From Thermothielavioides terrestris NRRL 8126 (taxonomy: Eukaryota; Ascomycota; Sordariomycetes; Sordariales; Chaetomiaceae), in assembly GCF_000226115.1 (NCBI RefSeq), contig NC_016461.1:1-64000 (forward strand): a DNA stretch of 64,000 bases, given 5' to 3'. The notes beneath the pieces are model-generated. The model made no database searches. It was not told the origin of the DNA and saw only the letters and a program-made list of their open reading frames with translations. Position 1 is the first letter of the stretch, and each line of letters begins with the position of its first letter. Position numbers and translations under genes: made by a program. Positions 20,659 to 32,261 of the stretch are shown here, piece by piece.

Positions 20659-21985
20659 TGTCTGTTTCCAAGAGCGATGGAGGAGCAGGCGAAAATCGTG
20701 GGCTGCCCAAAATCTTCCGTGCCGGCACCACCAGAGGTTTGAGGTTGTGACCAAGGAGTTCGTCCCCGATTTCCTCGAAATGTTAGACAAGACGGGGAAG
20801 AGACGAAGCATTGCGTAGGACTGGGGGATGCTCTGAGTGTGCGACCGACCAGTTAAGCTCGAGACTGTGATGGAGTTATTCATCAACGTGTGCCAACGCC
20901 CGTCAATGTCTCCCACGTCCTCTTCAACACCTCTAGGGAAAGGGTTCCGGAGAGCGGTCCCTGGGAGTGCCCACGGCCTGTTGAGGTCAAAAATCTTTGG
21001 CTGTCCCCTGCGTGCCGACTGTAGGGCTGGCGAGCGCCAAGGGTGGCTGTGAGGTTAGCTGCTGAGTTCACTAAGTAGTAGTCAACTCGATGGAAGTGTT
21101 TGTTATGATTGAGGTGTGCTCCGGGATGAGAGATTTTGCTATATCACGCCAGCTGTTCTCAGGGTGCAAGAGGGTGTTTGTGCGAGCTCACAAGAGCAAG
21201 GGCAATCACACCATGGTGTCGAGTTCTTCAGCATTCCGTCGTCACTGGTGGATGCCTGCAACGGTCAATTTGGGAATTGACGGACAAGAATCGACTTGGT
21301 CATTCAGAAAACCAATGTCGCAGCCACACGCTAACAAGGGTTTGGAGTTATATAATCTCATTTCCCTTGCCGCTGCGCCACACGTCTGTGCCAGGTTGGC
21401 TGAGGGATGGGGGAGGAGTCATGCTGAGCGTTCCAAGTGCGAAGATGAGTGATTCCGAGATTTCTGAGCAGTGACACGCTTCGTCACAGCACCTGTTGCA
21501 TTTGGCTAGAACGTATTTAGTTAGCATGCACGCAGTTGAATCGACGCATCCTTGTCAGCAGAGCTTGGCCGCTGGGACACGCAGGCCAATCAACCCAGTA
21601 GGCCGCAGCGCCTGTGGATCCGCCGGCACAATGCTGCACCACAGCGACAGTAAGCTCAAGGTCCACCTCTCGACCTAGCCAGATTCGCATAAGAGGCTGA
21701 TGCAGATCCTAGCCCCAGTGAGCCCGATGGGCTGAACGCTAACGTGAATGTGGGAAAGGAGGCGTCAAACAAAGTCTCTGCAGCTGACAGGGGTGAAAAA
21801 GATGAAGCGCGGGAAGAGATGGAGAGAAGAGAAAAAGACAGAGCAAGTCTCCTCCTCTTCTTGCCCATCCATCTGCTGGTTGCTCTCCGTTCGTTCCTTC
21901 CGTCGGTCTCGCCCCTCTGTTCTCTCGTTGGATGCCATAGTGGCTCAGTTTCAACCTTCGACATCTCTCTTCCGTTGACTCGATA

Positions 21986-22519
21986 ATGTCGTACCCAGCG
22001 ACTGCCCAGAACATGGCGTACATGCCACAGCCTGTGCCAGCAACCACTGTGGTTCCACCACGCAGCCACTTCTCGAAATGGTGGCCGATCTCCTTCTTCA
22101 TCTCCGCTGTCGTCTTCTTCATCATCGGCGGGGGCCTCCTCGGCGCGTGGGCCGCGAGCTCCTACGACGACTGTCTTGACTACGACTACTACTACTCGTG
22201 CACCACCCTGTCCAACAAGGGCGAATTCTATGGCGGCATCGCTTGCGTGGTCATCGGCGCAATCTGCAAGCTGGTCGCCTGGATTCTGCTCATCGTCTAT
22301 TGCGTGAAGCGCAGGAGCCAGCCAATGAGCGTCGCATACACCTATCAGCCTCTCGACTACCAAGCTGCTGCGCCGGTCGCGCCCGCCGTTCCCATGAACC
22401 CTTATCCGACCGCTCCGACCCCTCGTCCAAAGGAAGAGGCAATGGGAATGCGATACTGCGGCCACTGCGGTGCCGTTGTCACAACAGCGTTCTGCCCGCA
22501 GTGTGGTAGCAAGGTCTGA
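21986..22519 (+). CDS. Two-TM protein with C-terminal zinc ribbon
   Basis: A single exon of 177 aa. A Pro/Met-rich N-terminus of about 30 residues is followed by TM1 (SFFISAVVFFIIGGGLLGAW), a Tyr/Asp-rich loop with two cysteines (DDCLDYDYYYSCTT), and TM2 (GGIACVVIGAICKLVAWILL). A Pro/Ala-rich linker then leads to a short zinc ribbon near the C-terminus: YCGHCGAVVTTAFCPQCGSKV, two CxxC knuckles as in double-zinc-ribbon and UPF0547-like tails. The architecture suggests a small membrane protein with a cytosolic metal-binding tail. I do not recognise a named family. The upstream leader is CT-rich (TTCCTTCCGTC, CTCTCTTCC), typical of well-expressed fungal genes. Confidence 0.85.
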   Translation: MSYPATAQNMAYMPQPVPATTVVPPRSHFSKWWPISFFISAVVFFIIGGGLLGAWAASSYDDCLDYDYYYSCTTLSNKGEFYGGIACVVIGAICKLVAWILLIVYCVKRRSQPMSVAYTYQPLDYQAAAPVAPAVPMNPYPTAPTPRPKEEAMGMRYCGHCGAVVTTAFCPQCGSKV

Positions 22520-23521
22520 AGGGGCTTCGCGCTGTTGGAGATCCGGTTGCGCATGCTGAAAGGACGGTCTTGTTGAAGTAAATAGGGTGTTCGGATTTGG
22601 TCGCGTCCACCTGTTTTCGCTGGATAAACATGGGTCTGTCTGCTTTAAGGAAGTTCAGTTAGGTTGGTAGGTGCTGGGCCTTGGAGGGGTGGGGGTGTCC
22701 TACGGTATCATATAGAGACGAATTTCAAGTTCACTAGCTACTCTCTGCTGCTCTCCCGGTAGTCTCTCAAAGTCAAGGAAAATTAAGAATGTAATTCTAG
22801 GTCTTCACTGGCTCTCACTCCATCTAGTTCTGTCCCCGGTACAAGGAGGGGCTAAGTGTGAAGGAAGTGGTTTTACAGAGGAATTGGGGCGTCTCCATAG
22901 GCGAAGGAGGTGTGTATAGAAGAAGGCTCTGCGCTTGGGAGGATGGCTTTACCGGAGCAGGGGGGGATGGTATGCACGATGGAGGAGAAGGGGCTGAGAG
23001 TGTATGTTGGGTTGGACGAGTATTCGGAAGGGCGCGGGAGAAGGGAAGCGGGGTGAGTGAGCTTTGTCAATAACTGTTGCACGTTCAACAGCCCTGTATC
23101 CACGATAATATAGTAAAAAGCTCCTGCAGAGATGGATTTGCAACCTCGAGAGCTGCAAGGTGGATATCTGTGGCAGTTCAGTGAAGGATCACAGAGCCTA
23201 AACGGAGGGAGCGAACGCTCAACATTCAAGGCAAAAAAAATGCATTCTCTTAGAAAGTACAAACGACGATCATACAAACAACCACCTACCTAGGTGCCTA
23301 GGTAGCTTCTACCAGACGACGTCGTCAAGCCGCGGCCGCCTGGTAAGTTTTCTCCCCACCCTACTCAATCTCTGCTTCAAAGTCTTGCTCTGGCCTGGCT
23401 CAGCCTCACGAACCGACTCATCTCCACCTGCCAACCTAGCCCCGTCCACCAACTCGGCACCGCGTACTGACTCGGTCGCCAGCGTCGGTCGCCGCTTCAT
23501 CGCCCAGTCTCGCAATGTGTC
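22520..23521. other. Intergenic, about 1.0 kb
   Basis: 3' flanks of two convergent genes. A CCTACCTAGGTGCCTAGGTAG palindromic motif lies at about 23284-23305. No coding pattern. Confidence 0.5.
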
Positions 23522-24839
23522 CTAGCCGTTACGGAATGCCTTAGCGGCGTGGGTTTGGTGGTGGTGCGGCAGTGTCTGCTCGATCTGCTCGGATGGTGAG
23601 CCTGATTCGGAGCCTTCGGGGGCCTCGGTGACAACCTCGTTTTGCCCAGTCGTGACTATCTCATCTCGTCCTGAAACGACGAGGTGTGCCACCTCGTCGT
23701 CGTCCAGGTCATAGTAGGAGGCGTCAATGACATTTGCCGCCCCACAGATTGCAGCCACCCGTAGCAGATTCCACTGCACCTCCAACAGCTCGAAGCTAGG
23801 CAAGTCCTCAGGCTTCTCGGCTCGGATGACGAATGTTTGTCCGGTTTGGATGGGTACGCCGCTCCTTCGATGCGCCAGACACAAACCCCACGTCATGTCA
23901 TTCAACCCAGCCAGGGCCAAAAAGGCATCTTGGGCCTGGCCGATCTCGGTCCGTGGGAGCAAGGCGGATCTCTTCAACCAGTGCCACTGCACAACCACTT
24001 CATTGGGCGTGTGGCGGAGGGGCTTCAGGGCGAACCGGGCGTTGTCGAACCAGAAATGGATCTGGTGGTTCAGCGAGAGGTAGTTTTGGGGCGACTGGGT
24101 GATGCCCGCATCCTCAAAATGCTTACACCAGGCCTTGGCCTTTTCGGCGCCCCAAAAGGCCTGGAGCAATACAGCGATGCTTGCGAATTGCCTCTTCTCG
24201 CTTGTCGCAAATGGGAAAATATGTGCCGCCGCAGGATCGCTCGTTCCGGAGAAGAGACAAACATTCCCATCCCGTTCTTTAGCCTTTGCCCCTTGTTAGT
24301 ACGTGGAGTTCCGTAATACAATTGATTTGCCTACATGGCGCGCTGCGGCGCCACTCCTTTTCACCTGATCGGCGGGAGTGGGCGTGTTCGGCTCGTTCAA
24401 AGTCGCTGAGGATGCTGGCATGGGTATCGATGATGGAGGAACAGCAGCAGCGCGGGGTTTGGGAATGTCTAAGAATGTTAGATGAAGTTGGGCGAGGTGA
24501 TAGAAGAAACGTACAGGCAGCCATTGCCAGTGGGGCCTCCAAGACCAGACCGCCCAAGACAAAGAGGTGTGGCATCGTCTGCAAAGTAGATATCTGCGAA
24601 CGAACTTCTGAGATGGGCGCAACCATGACAAAGCCCAATGTTGCCGCATTTGGTGGCGATCGGCCATGCTGCTGATAAAGCTGGCGCAACTCGTCGAAAA
24701 GTCGGCAACGCTCTTGGAGATCTGTGACGTAATCCCCGACAGGTTCGGCGGCGGGAGGAATGTCGCAAATGAGGCGACGCACCGTCTCTCGGTCGGCCGC
24801 CACAGCGGCGCGGATTTGGCCGCAAAAGTCGGCGTCCAT
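23522..24839 (-). CDS. HNH-endonuclease-domain fungal protein
   Basis: Three exons, 24515-24839, 24365-24468 and 23522-24283, with introns of 46 nt (GTACGT/CTTAG, CTAAC branch) and 81 nt (GTGAAA/AAAG, ACTAAC branch), give 396 aa. The last splice creates AKERDGNVCLFSGTSDP followed by AAHIFPFAT, the start of the HNH ββα-metal domain seen in many uncharacterised filamentous-fungal proteins (rD...C.lTG...p.aAHI.PF). The later LSLNHQIHFWFDNARFALKP segment supplies the conserved Asn/His part and the usual ending. The C-terminal 60 residues are acidic and Gln/His-rich. HNH domains cut or bind nucleic acid. These fungal members are abundant and have no firmly assigned role. The continuity of exon 1 near residue 90 is the least certain part of the model. 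Confidence 0.75.
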
Positions 24840-25561
24840 GTCAGGGACTGCGCACAGGCTGAGCACAGTGTGGAATTAATTTGAAGCGAGAGAAAACCTT
24901 GCGAAGGAAGAAGCACGATGTGCAGATGGATGGGTTGGTGGATGTTTGAGGGATCGATGCTTCAATGCCTGAGCCGCCTAATAAATGGCCTCTGCTTCCA
25001 CCGCTCCTTCTTAACAGTATCCCCCGGCTCCACAGTGGCGTGACCCGAAGCCCAAGGTTATGATATCATTCTTGCCTGCCAAATTCCTAATGATTTCGAC
25101 CTCCGAGCTCTTTCCTCCAAGATGAGGTTGTCACCGAGCCTCCGTCATGCGTGCAGGCTAAGGGTCTAGGCATTCTCCAGAACAGCCCTGGAGTCGAAGT
25201 ACTCATGTCGGTCTGGAGTTCTACTTAAGGCATGGCTTGTTAAAGCTTGGGCTTGTGAGTTATAGTGGTTTTTCTGACAGAGGATCTCAAGACGATGTGC
25301 TCAAGTCTCGAGAACAGTGAGCTCGGATCTGTAGTCGCTCTCGAACGATCATTCCCGGGCCAGGAATTTGACAGGCAAGGCGGAGAGTGGGCTCAACGCG
25401 GTTGAGGGGTATTCACTGCGCCGCAACCCCAATACGCTCCCGAGACTATATTGACTGCACAAGCAATTCTGAAATAGTATATAGAATTAGGTAACTTTCC
25501 ACCCCTCTCTACACAGACACCCAGGACGCAAGGCAAGCAGAATGCAGGCGGATAGACCGAG
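24840..25561. other. Intergenic, about 0.7 kb
   Basis: Contains the promoter of the HNH gene and the 3' flank of the DHA2 gene. No coding or RNA pattern seen. Confidence 0.5.
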
Positions 25562-27541
25562 CTACGCTTGTCCCCCAGCGGGCTCTTTGCTCGCCCCGGA
25601 GCTGGTCTTCTTCTTCACACTCCTCCATTCCATCGCCAAGCTGCCCACAATGGTGAGTGCTGACATGCAGATGCTGACAATGTACACATGTGTCAATGCC
25701 TCGTTGAAAGCAACCAGGATGGACGGCAACAGTTGCGGCGGAACTTTGGTGATGATGTCGGTCACGCCGGCGGTGAGAAGGCCAGAGCGGTCGTAATTGC
25801 CGGCCGGGAGATTTGCGATGAGAACATTCTGGAAGACGACCTGCGCAATTGCGATGAAGATGGCGCCCCCAAGGGTCTGAGCGAAAGCCACAGCCGACGT
25901 GGCGACGGGAACATCATCAATGGGAAGGACGGTCTGAACAGCCACCAAGGGCTGCTGCATGCCCATCCCAACGGCGAGCCCAGTGAGGGCTTCATAGCCG
26001 AACCACTGGCCGAATGTGGTGTCGACGGTCCAGGTAAACATTAAGCCCTCTCCAATAGGAGCGAGAATGGATGCCAGTATCATGAATGGTGTATCTAGGA
26101 GAAATTTGATTAGTTCTTTTCCAAGTGGCAAGGGAATTTGGGGAAAAGAAGAGGGGGGAGAGAAGGAAGAGGGGGGGGCGGGGGGGGAGGACTCAGGATG
26201 GGATGTAGCGTACAATACCCAAACACGGAAACCAGGGCTCCAGACAGCATCACCGTGATGACTAAACCGATCAAGACGGGAAGCAGGCGCACACCCGAAT
26301 CCACAGCGCTGACATGCCCAATCACCTGATGCCAAATTGGTGTGTAGTAGACAACGATCATGAACCCTGCGGCATTGAAGAGGGCGTACCACACACCGGC
26401 GGCGACACTCCGCTGGGTGATGATGCGTGGCGGGATGATGGCATCGTCTTTCCTCCAGAACTGCACAATGCCAAAGGCAATGGCCGTCACGCCGAAGACC
26501 ACGAACAGGCCGATGATCCGGCCATTTTTCCAAGGGTATGTAACGCCACCCCACTGCAGCGCCAACAGGAGGCTGACGATGGACGGGATGAAGACGAGTA
26601 GGCCAAGCCAGTCAATCTTCTTGACTCGGTCGAGGATCGACATCTGCGCCAAAACCGGCCGGTCGGGTGGTTTGAAGAAGAGCAGGATCGTCAGGGCGGC
26701 GAAGCCGCCGAAGGGCAAGTTGATGTAGAAGCACCATCGCCACGTCAGGCGGTCTGTGAAGACGCCGCCGAGCAGGGGCCCGCAGACAGACGCGATGCCG
26801 AACATGCCGCCCATAGAACCGAGAAAGATGGGCCTTCTGCGCAACGGCACCGAGTGGGAAATGATGATGATGGCGCCGGGCATGATGCCTGCCGCTCCGA
26901 GTCCCGCGATGGCGCGTCCGACGATGAGAGCGGGGCTGGTGGGTGCTAGCGCGCAGACGAGGGAGCCGAGCTCGAAGAGGCCGATGGCAAGCATGAAGAT
27001 GATTTTGATGGAGAAGAAGGAGTATGCCTTTCCATAGAAGAGCTGGAAGGCAGCTACGGCCAAAAGAAAAGCTGAGGGAGGATATATCAGCAACATGCCC
27101 TCAGACCGGAGGGGTTGGTTCGCTGTCTCTTACCACTCCCATACCAGCCAATGTCTCCGGTGCTTCCAAATTCGTCGGTTATCTTCGGTATGGCATTGGA
27201 AACGATGGTTTGGTCCTGGTGTAGAGAATTTGATTAACACCGGCCCTGGCACAATAGGTCATCTACTGAGGAACCAGCCGGCGGCTGCTTAAACAAGAGG
27301 AGGTACTCACCAGAGACACGAGAAAGACGGAAAGACAGAGGCCAGCCGCGATAAGCACCAGGCCAGTCGTTGATGGATGCTGGGCCTCAGCGTCTCCCTC
27401 TTTGTGGCTTTCATGTTTCTCTCCGTCCGCCTCTCCGGTATTCCCCTGAAGAGTCTGACTGCGGATATCGTCTTCGGCTTCGGCGGGTGCCAACTTGGTC
27501 TCGAGAGAAGTCATGGCCTGTACTGGTGTCGAGATAGCCAT
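25562..27541 (-). CDS. MFS efflux transporter, DHA2 14-TM type
   Basis: Four exons, 27311-27541, 27134-27215, 26214-27071 and 25562-26094, with introns of 95, 62 and 119 nt, give 567 aa. The splices yield [43 protein letters not shown] and [20 protein letters not shown], each a textbook DHA2 signature. An acidic 60-residue N-terminus precedes TM1. Motif A follows TM2 ([15 protein letters not shown]), motif C is [20 protein letters not shown]. The family (aflatoxin-pump-like TOXIN efflux proteins) exports small toxic molecules with proton antiport, usually at the plasma membrane. It is divergent from a Zn2Cys6 factor at 28110, a common transporter-regulator pairing. Intron 3 holds a C-rich tract (positions 26171-26187 on the plus strand are almost all G). 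Confidence 0.9.
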
Positions 27542-28109
27542 CCGTAGACAGGATTGGACGTCGACGGCTGGTCAATGGTCAACATCGATGCAGGAAAGGA
27601 AAGATGCATGATCTCAAGCAGGTCTGCTCCGAGGTTGACCCTTCCTCCTTAAATACACCAGCCTGTTCATTTCGGCGTTCGAAGGGAGGTACTAGTGCAT
27701 ACTACTCGTGTAAACAGGGTGGCATGCGGCTCGTGCCATTCTCGGGGGCTCTTTGTGGCCGAACAATCCAATCAAAACTTGATGCCATCCTGGTGGTTTC
27801 GATCAGTGACAGGGTTCGCAGAGCCTTCTGAAAAGAGTTTAGCGCGGGCACTCTGCAAGGGAGGTGTATGTGGGGAGGCCGGCGGAAGCACCAAATGACG
27901 CCCTCGACGCATTGGATAAGAGCCATGACCACAACCACTCTGGTTGATGAATTTTCCCGGCTCAGGGGCGGTTTTCCCTTCGAAGCCTGTCCAGCGGCTT
28001 TGGACCGGCCAGGCCCAGGGCGGGCCACCAGAACTGTCGCGCTGCCTTCCGAAAAGGTACAAGATCGAAGGTCGACGGTCCAATATCGAGGACGAAATCA
28101 TATCATCAG
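27542..28109. promoter_or_regulatory. Shared divergent promoter, DHA2 pump / Zn2Cys6 factor
   Basis: 568 bp lie between the start codons of outward-facing genes, the usual spacing for a bidirectional fungal promoter. CGG-type half-sites for Zn2Cys6 factors occur, but such triplets are frequent by chance in this GC-rich DNA, so no operator is claimed. Confidence 0.45.
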
Positions 28110-30061
28110 ATGGACCGTCGCGCCAGGGAGGGATCCTTACCCTCCGTGCCACGGTCCAGGGGCTGTATCAATTGCGTGTCTCGCAAAACGCGTTGCGGTA
28201 CGGAATAAGTCGACCCCTACTGTCTCCTCCCCTTCTCCTCTTGCTCCTGCACACCAGTCAGCGCTGACCACTGCGCTGATGCTCGCTTGCAGACGGTAGG
28301 CGGCCCACCTGCAGGGCCTGCGAAGGCCGCAAACAGCAATGTCGCGGATACCGGAGGGCCGACTTCGTCTTTATGTCCGACGGCTGGAGAGCACCGGGAG
28401 TGGCCTCCCAGTGCCGGCGTCGCAGCTGCGCCGAAGGCCGAGGGACTCCTCCTCGCATGCCGCCGGCATCAAGACAGCTGCCCCAGAAAGACATGCTTCC
28501 GGTACACGAAGACTACCGAAACGTGAACACTAGCAGCCTTGCCCTGTCGAGGCCGCTTGCAGGCGAGCCTATGGCAATCTACGTTTCTTTTTTCTTGTCC
28601 CAGTTTTCCCCAAATCCGCCTCGACCGGCCCGCGTTTTCATTCAGAACTGCCACCGATATTTTGGCCAGCTTCTTCTTGACCGGCCTTGGCCTGGTGACA
28701 ACGAGCCCGACATCATTCGCTCCCATCCAGTGATCGATGCGGCTGAAGCGCTTGCCATGGCTTACTTCGGCAGGGTACATGGCTTAGACTCACTCATCCG
28801 CGAAAGCATCCGTTCGTACGCTCGCTCACTCAGGTCGTTATCTTGGAAGCTAGATGAAGTTCAATCCATTGGCCTTGCTTCCTTGGAGGAGGATGAGTGG
28901 ATGCATCTCGTATTCTCATGTCTCTTCTTGACGTTCTGGGAGGTGAGTGGACACTAACCAACGGCTCGCCCGCTCCTGACACCATGACCTGTTGTAAGCG
29001 CTGACGCGAAGGGGAAGCTTGCCGTGCATCCGAATGGCACGACTTGGCAGAAACACGCCAGGGGTCTGGCCGCTGTACTCGAAGGGCGGGGACCACAAGG
29101 TTTCCGCTCTCCCAGCGCTCTCCAACTGATAACTCCTCTACGCATGATCATCGTAAGCACCATTTTCCCGGTCGGCTAACGACTGGAGTTATCTCACAGC
29201 CAACCGCATTAGTTGCTCGAATCAATCTCATCTAAGCGCCGCACTTTTCTCTCGCGGGAAGACTGGCAGGGTTTTCGAGGCCTCTGGCCCAGCTCTCCGG
29301 CCTCTGGGGTCCTAACTATCATCCAATCGACCGAAGCGGTTAGCCCCAGGCACTATATCGACTACCTTGTCGACGAGCTAGTCACCATATCGAACCTGAC
29401 GACGGACTTCGCAGAACTACGTGATAGAGAAGGAGCTGCCAGTGGCCGGGATCCTGGTTGCCTGGCCAACGCCCAGTCCGCACTGAGCGAAAGCTTCGGG
29501 ATTCTGCAGCGACTTGAAACGGTTTTGGCCCGTTTACAGGCAGAGCTTGAGCTATTTCTACCCGAACCACCTCGACATCAATCTGGCCCAGCCAGCGTCG
29601 CCCTGACGGCAAGTTGCCCGTCGGTCAGCAGCGGGAGTACTCTTCCCTCCCCCGACGGGGACGACCTTGATGACCAACGGCTGAAATACAACCTCTCTTG
29701 TCTCTGCCGGACAGCTGCCATGACCCTCCGACTTCTGATGTGCGACCTTATCGAGCAGCAAGCTGGGGTCGACCGGGACAGGTTATTGCAACAACATCGG
29801 GAGGCGTTGATGGTTCATGCCGAGGCGGTGTTGAACGCCGTTCCGTATAGCTCCCGGAGCGAGATATTCGACATGACCCCGCTGTGCTTTGTCCCGGCAT
29901 TCCGCATGGCCGAGGCCGTCCTGGTGAAGGAGTCTGCAGCTCTACGGACAGAGCTCGGGAGGGAAAGCGAACTAGCACGATGCGACAGCATGAAGCAGTT
30001 AGTCCGGCGCCACTTAGACTTCGTGGCAAGCAGAAAGATCGCTGTCAAGATAGACGTTTGA
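28110..30061 (+). CDS. Zn(2)Cys(6) transcription factor
   Basis: Four exons, 28110-28197, 28293-28942, 29012-29152 and 29213-30061, with introns of 95, 69 and 60 nt, give 575 aa. Intron 1 splits the zinc cluster; splicing gives GCINCVSRKTRCDGRRPTC then RACEGRKQQCRGY, a full CX2CX6C...CX2CX6C binuclear cluster at residues about 21-46. Later parts match fungal-specific TF middle domains: PARVFIQNCHRYFGQLLLDR, the acidic helix before ESIRSYARSLRSL, W-QKHARGLAAVLEGRGPQ and RRTFLSREDWQGF. The last 280 residues are helical and conserved in type. The factor would bind CGG-containing promoter sites in the nucleus. Its position between the efflux pump and the nitronate monooxygenase suggests it controls one or both. 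Confidence 0.9.
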
Positions 30062-30829
30062 ATTCTAACCCCACCTCATTACACCAGAATCAATACCCAT
30101 TTGTCTCTTCCGCAGCCCTTAGCAATCCACAGTAATCATGGAGCGGAGCGCAAACCGGAGGCTTTGAGGATGATTGCAGGCGGAATGGTCAGTTGTATCT
30201 GAGTGCCTATCTACCATGCCATGAGGACAGTTGAGCCGACGAATTGAATCGTCGACTAAGCAACTGTCAGATGCTCCCCCATCCATGCGTCGACGAGGAA
30301 GAGATGGGGATGCATAACACTCCTATCTTAGAACAAACAACGCACTTCCACCGCGCAATCTGTAGTCGGGTCACGTACTTGGCCTGCCCCCCTTCACCCT
30401 GTACTTACTTCAGTGCTCTCCCTCACACACCCTGCAGCACAGAGCTGAAATCTGCTTATTTCATGGATTCATCCCCTCACCCACGCGCGAAGCAAATTCT
30501 GATCGTGATCCCGTCGTTTGCTTGCCTGAACAAGTCCAAGCCTACGGCGCAGTACTACTTGCCAACCATTGCAGCAAACTTGTTACCCTTGGGGAAGTCG
30601 TCATTCAGACTAACACTAGATCCATGAATATGGAAGTCAACATCAATGCCTTCGTTAAAGGACTTGGGATGCCGCAGCAAGCTTTCCTTCCTGCTCCTGG
30701 AAAATCACTCTTAAAAAGCACCTTACATAATGCGGCGCCTGTGGCGGCATTACATGGGTTTGGGACCGTTTCCGATCCCTCATTTAAACTCTATGCAACA
30801 ATTCCTGCCGCACACCGCACTCGATCAAC
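30062..30829. other. Intergenic, about 0.77 kb
   Basis: Promoter and 5' leader of the oxygenase gene, and the 3' end of the transcription-factor gene. No protein-like frame was seen. Confidence 0.5.
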
Positions 30830-32179
30830 ATGGCTCATCGGCGCTTGACCTCGGCTTTCGGGAGCTGCCGCCGTTCTGTGTTGACACATGCGCCAACGAC
30901 CGGATCCCCGTTCGCTGTCGTCAACCGAGGCCCGGGCCAGCGGAAAGCAGGGAACTCCGCGTTGAGTCATCCCTGCTTCCTCTTCCGAAGCATCACCAGC
31001 ATCACTCTCACATCAACGCCGACCGCGGAGAATCCGTCCTCGGCATCGCTCGTGCAGCGCAGAAACATCGTCAACCACGCAAAAGGGGCCAGCATCATGC
31101 AAGACAAATTGCAGTCCGTGGGGTTCCGGGAGCGGCTCGCCGCGGCTTATCCGTGGACCAGGGCCCCGCTCATCGTGGGCGCGCCGATGCGCGTCATGGC
31201 GGGCCCGGAGCTGGCCGTCGCCGTGTCCCGTGCCGGCGGGATCGGCTTCATCGGGCCCGGCTTGAAGCCAGAGACTACAGCGGTCGACTTGGAGGCGGCA
31301 AAAGACCTAATTGCGGCTTCCGGAATCCCGCAGCTGCAGCAGCCCGGCTCGGTGCTTCCGGTGGGCGTCGGCTTCCAGATCTGGAACGGCGACCTCGACG
31401 TGTCGGCCGCGGCGGTCTCGCAGCACCGGCCGGCGGCCGTGTGGCTGTTCGCGCCGCGGAACGGCCAGCCAGACGTCGACGCGTGGACGAGGCGGCTGCG
31501 CGAGGCGTCCCCGGAGACGAAGGTGTGGCTCCAGATCGGCACGCTGCAGGAGGCGCTCGACGCCGTGCGGAGCGCCTCGCCCCCGGACGTGCTGGTCGTA
31601 CAGGGCGCCGAGGCAGGCGGGCACGGCCGAGCAACGGACGGCGTCGGGTTCATCACGCTGCTGCCCGAGATTGCCGACGCCACGCGCGGCTCCGGCATCC
31701 CGCTGATTGCGGCGGGCGGCGTCGCCGACGGGCGGGGCGTGGTGGCCGCGCTGGGAGTCGGCGCGGCCGGCGTGGCCATGGGCACTCGCTTCCTGGCCTC
31801 GCGGGAGGCGCGCATCAAGAAGGGGTACCAGGACGAAGTGGTCAGGGCCTCGAACGGCGGCGCAAACACGCTCCGGACTCATCTGTATAACCACCTGCGC
31901 GGGACCTTCGGCTGGCCTGAGCAGTTCAGCCCGCGCACCATCATCAACCAAAGCTGGGTGGAGCAGCAAGCTGGGGTCCCGTTCGAGGAGCTGAAAAAAC
32001 GCCACGACGAGGCAGTCGGCAAGGGAGACGCAGCATGGGGTCCGCAAGGCCGGACGGCCACGTACGCTGGGGCTAACGTCGGGCTCATCAGAAGTGTAGT
32101 GGCGGCTGGAGAAATCGTGGAGGCGACCAGGAACGAAGCAGCAGAGATTGTTCGGGCATTGAGCGGTGTGTCAGACTAA
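30830..32179 (+). CDS. Nitronate monooxygenase (2-nitropropane dioxygenase family)
   Basis: A single exon of 449 aa from the first ATG, or 360 aa if translation starts at the in-frame ATG at 31097. The family core begins only at about residue 100 (APLIVGAPM, AGPELAVAVSRAGGIGFIG). The later FMN site VVQGAEAGGHGR, IPLIAAGGVADGRGVVAALGVGAAGV and MGTRFLASREA are typical. Such FMN enzymes oxidise alkyl nitronates and propionate-3-nitronate, a toxin, to keto acids or aldehydes plus nitrite or nitrate. The core matches the usual length of 350-380. The N-terminal 89 residues are Ser/Arg-rich with few acidic residues and could be a mitochondrial presequence or just 5' leader read open. Adjacent regulator and efflux genes suggest a detoxification unit. 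Confidence 0.85.
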   Translation: MAHRRLTSAFGSCRRSVLTHAPTTGSPFAVVNRGPGQRKAGNSALSHPCFLFRSITSITLTSTPTAENPSSASLVQRRNIVNHAKGASIMQDKLQSVGFRERLAAAYPWTRAPLIVGAPMRVMAGPELAVAVSRAGGIGFIGPGLKPETTAVDLEAAKDLIAASGIPQLQQPGSVLPVGVGFQIWNGDLDVSAAAVSQHRPAAVWLFAPRNGQPDVDAWTRRLREASPETKVWLQIGTLQEALDAVRSASPPDVLVVQGAEAGGHGRATDGVGFITLLPEIADATRGSGIPLIAAGGVADGRGVVAALGVGAAGVAMGTRFLASREARIKKGYQDEVVRASNGGANTLRTHLYNHLRGTFGWPEQFSPRTIINQSWVEQQAGVPFEELKKRHDEAVGKGDAAWGPQGRTATYAGANVGLIRSVVAAGEIVEATRNEAAEIVRALSGVSD

Positions 32180-32261
32180 GAAAGTACGGCTAGCTATTTC
32201 GTATATACAGTGTATACGTAGGAATCATACACTTCAACTGCCGCCAGCGCGCTTGCTGCGG

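Larger units (their letters stand above)
19176..21985. other. Gene-poor stretch, about 2.8 kb
   Basis: Many short frames exist but none is protein-like. Three simple structures stand out and are listed separately: a GC hairpin, an interstitial telomere-like tract, and a poly-T/(GT)n microsatellite. A short direct repeat, ATCGCCACGGG, occurs at about 20210 and 20230. Confidence 0.5.

Noticed and set aside
20461..20916. Minus-strand frame with His-Thr and Lys runs
   Set aside because: It is simply the (GT)n/poly-T microsatellite translated.
12160..32179. Secondary-metabolite biosynthetic cluster
   Set aside because: Transporters and regulators are present, but no polyketide synthase, NRPS, terpene synthase or other backbone enzyme was seen.
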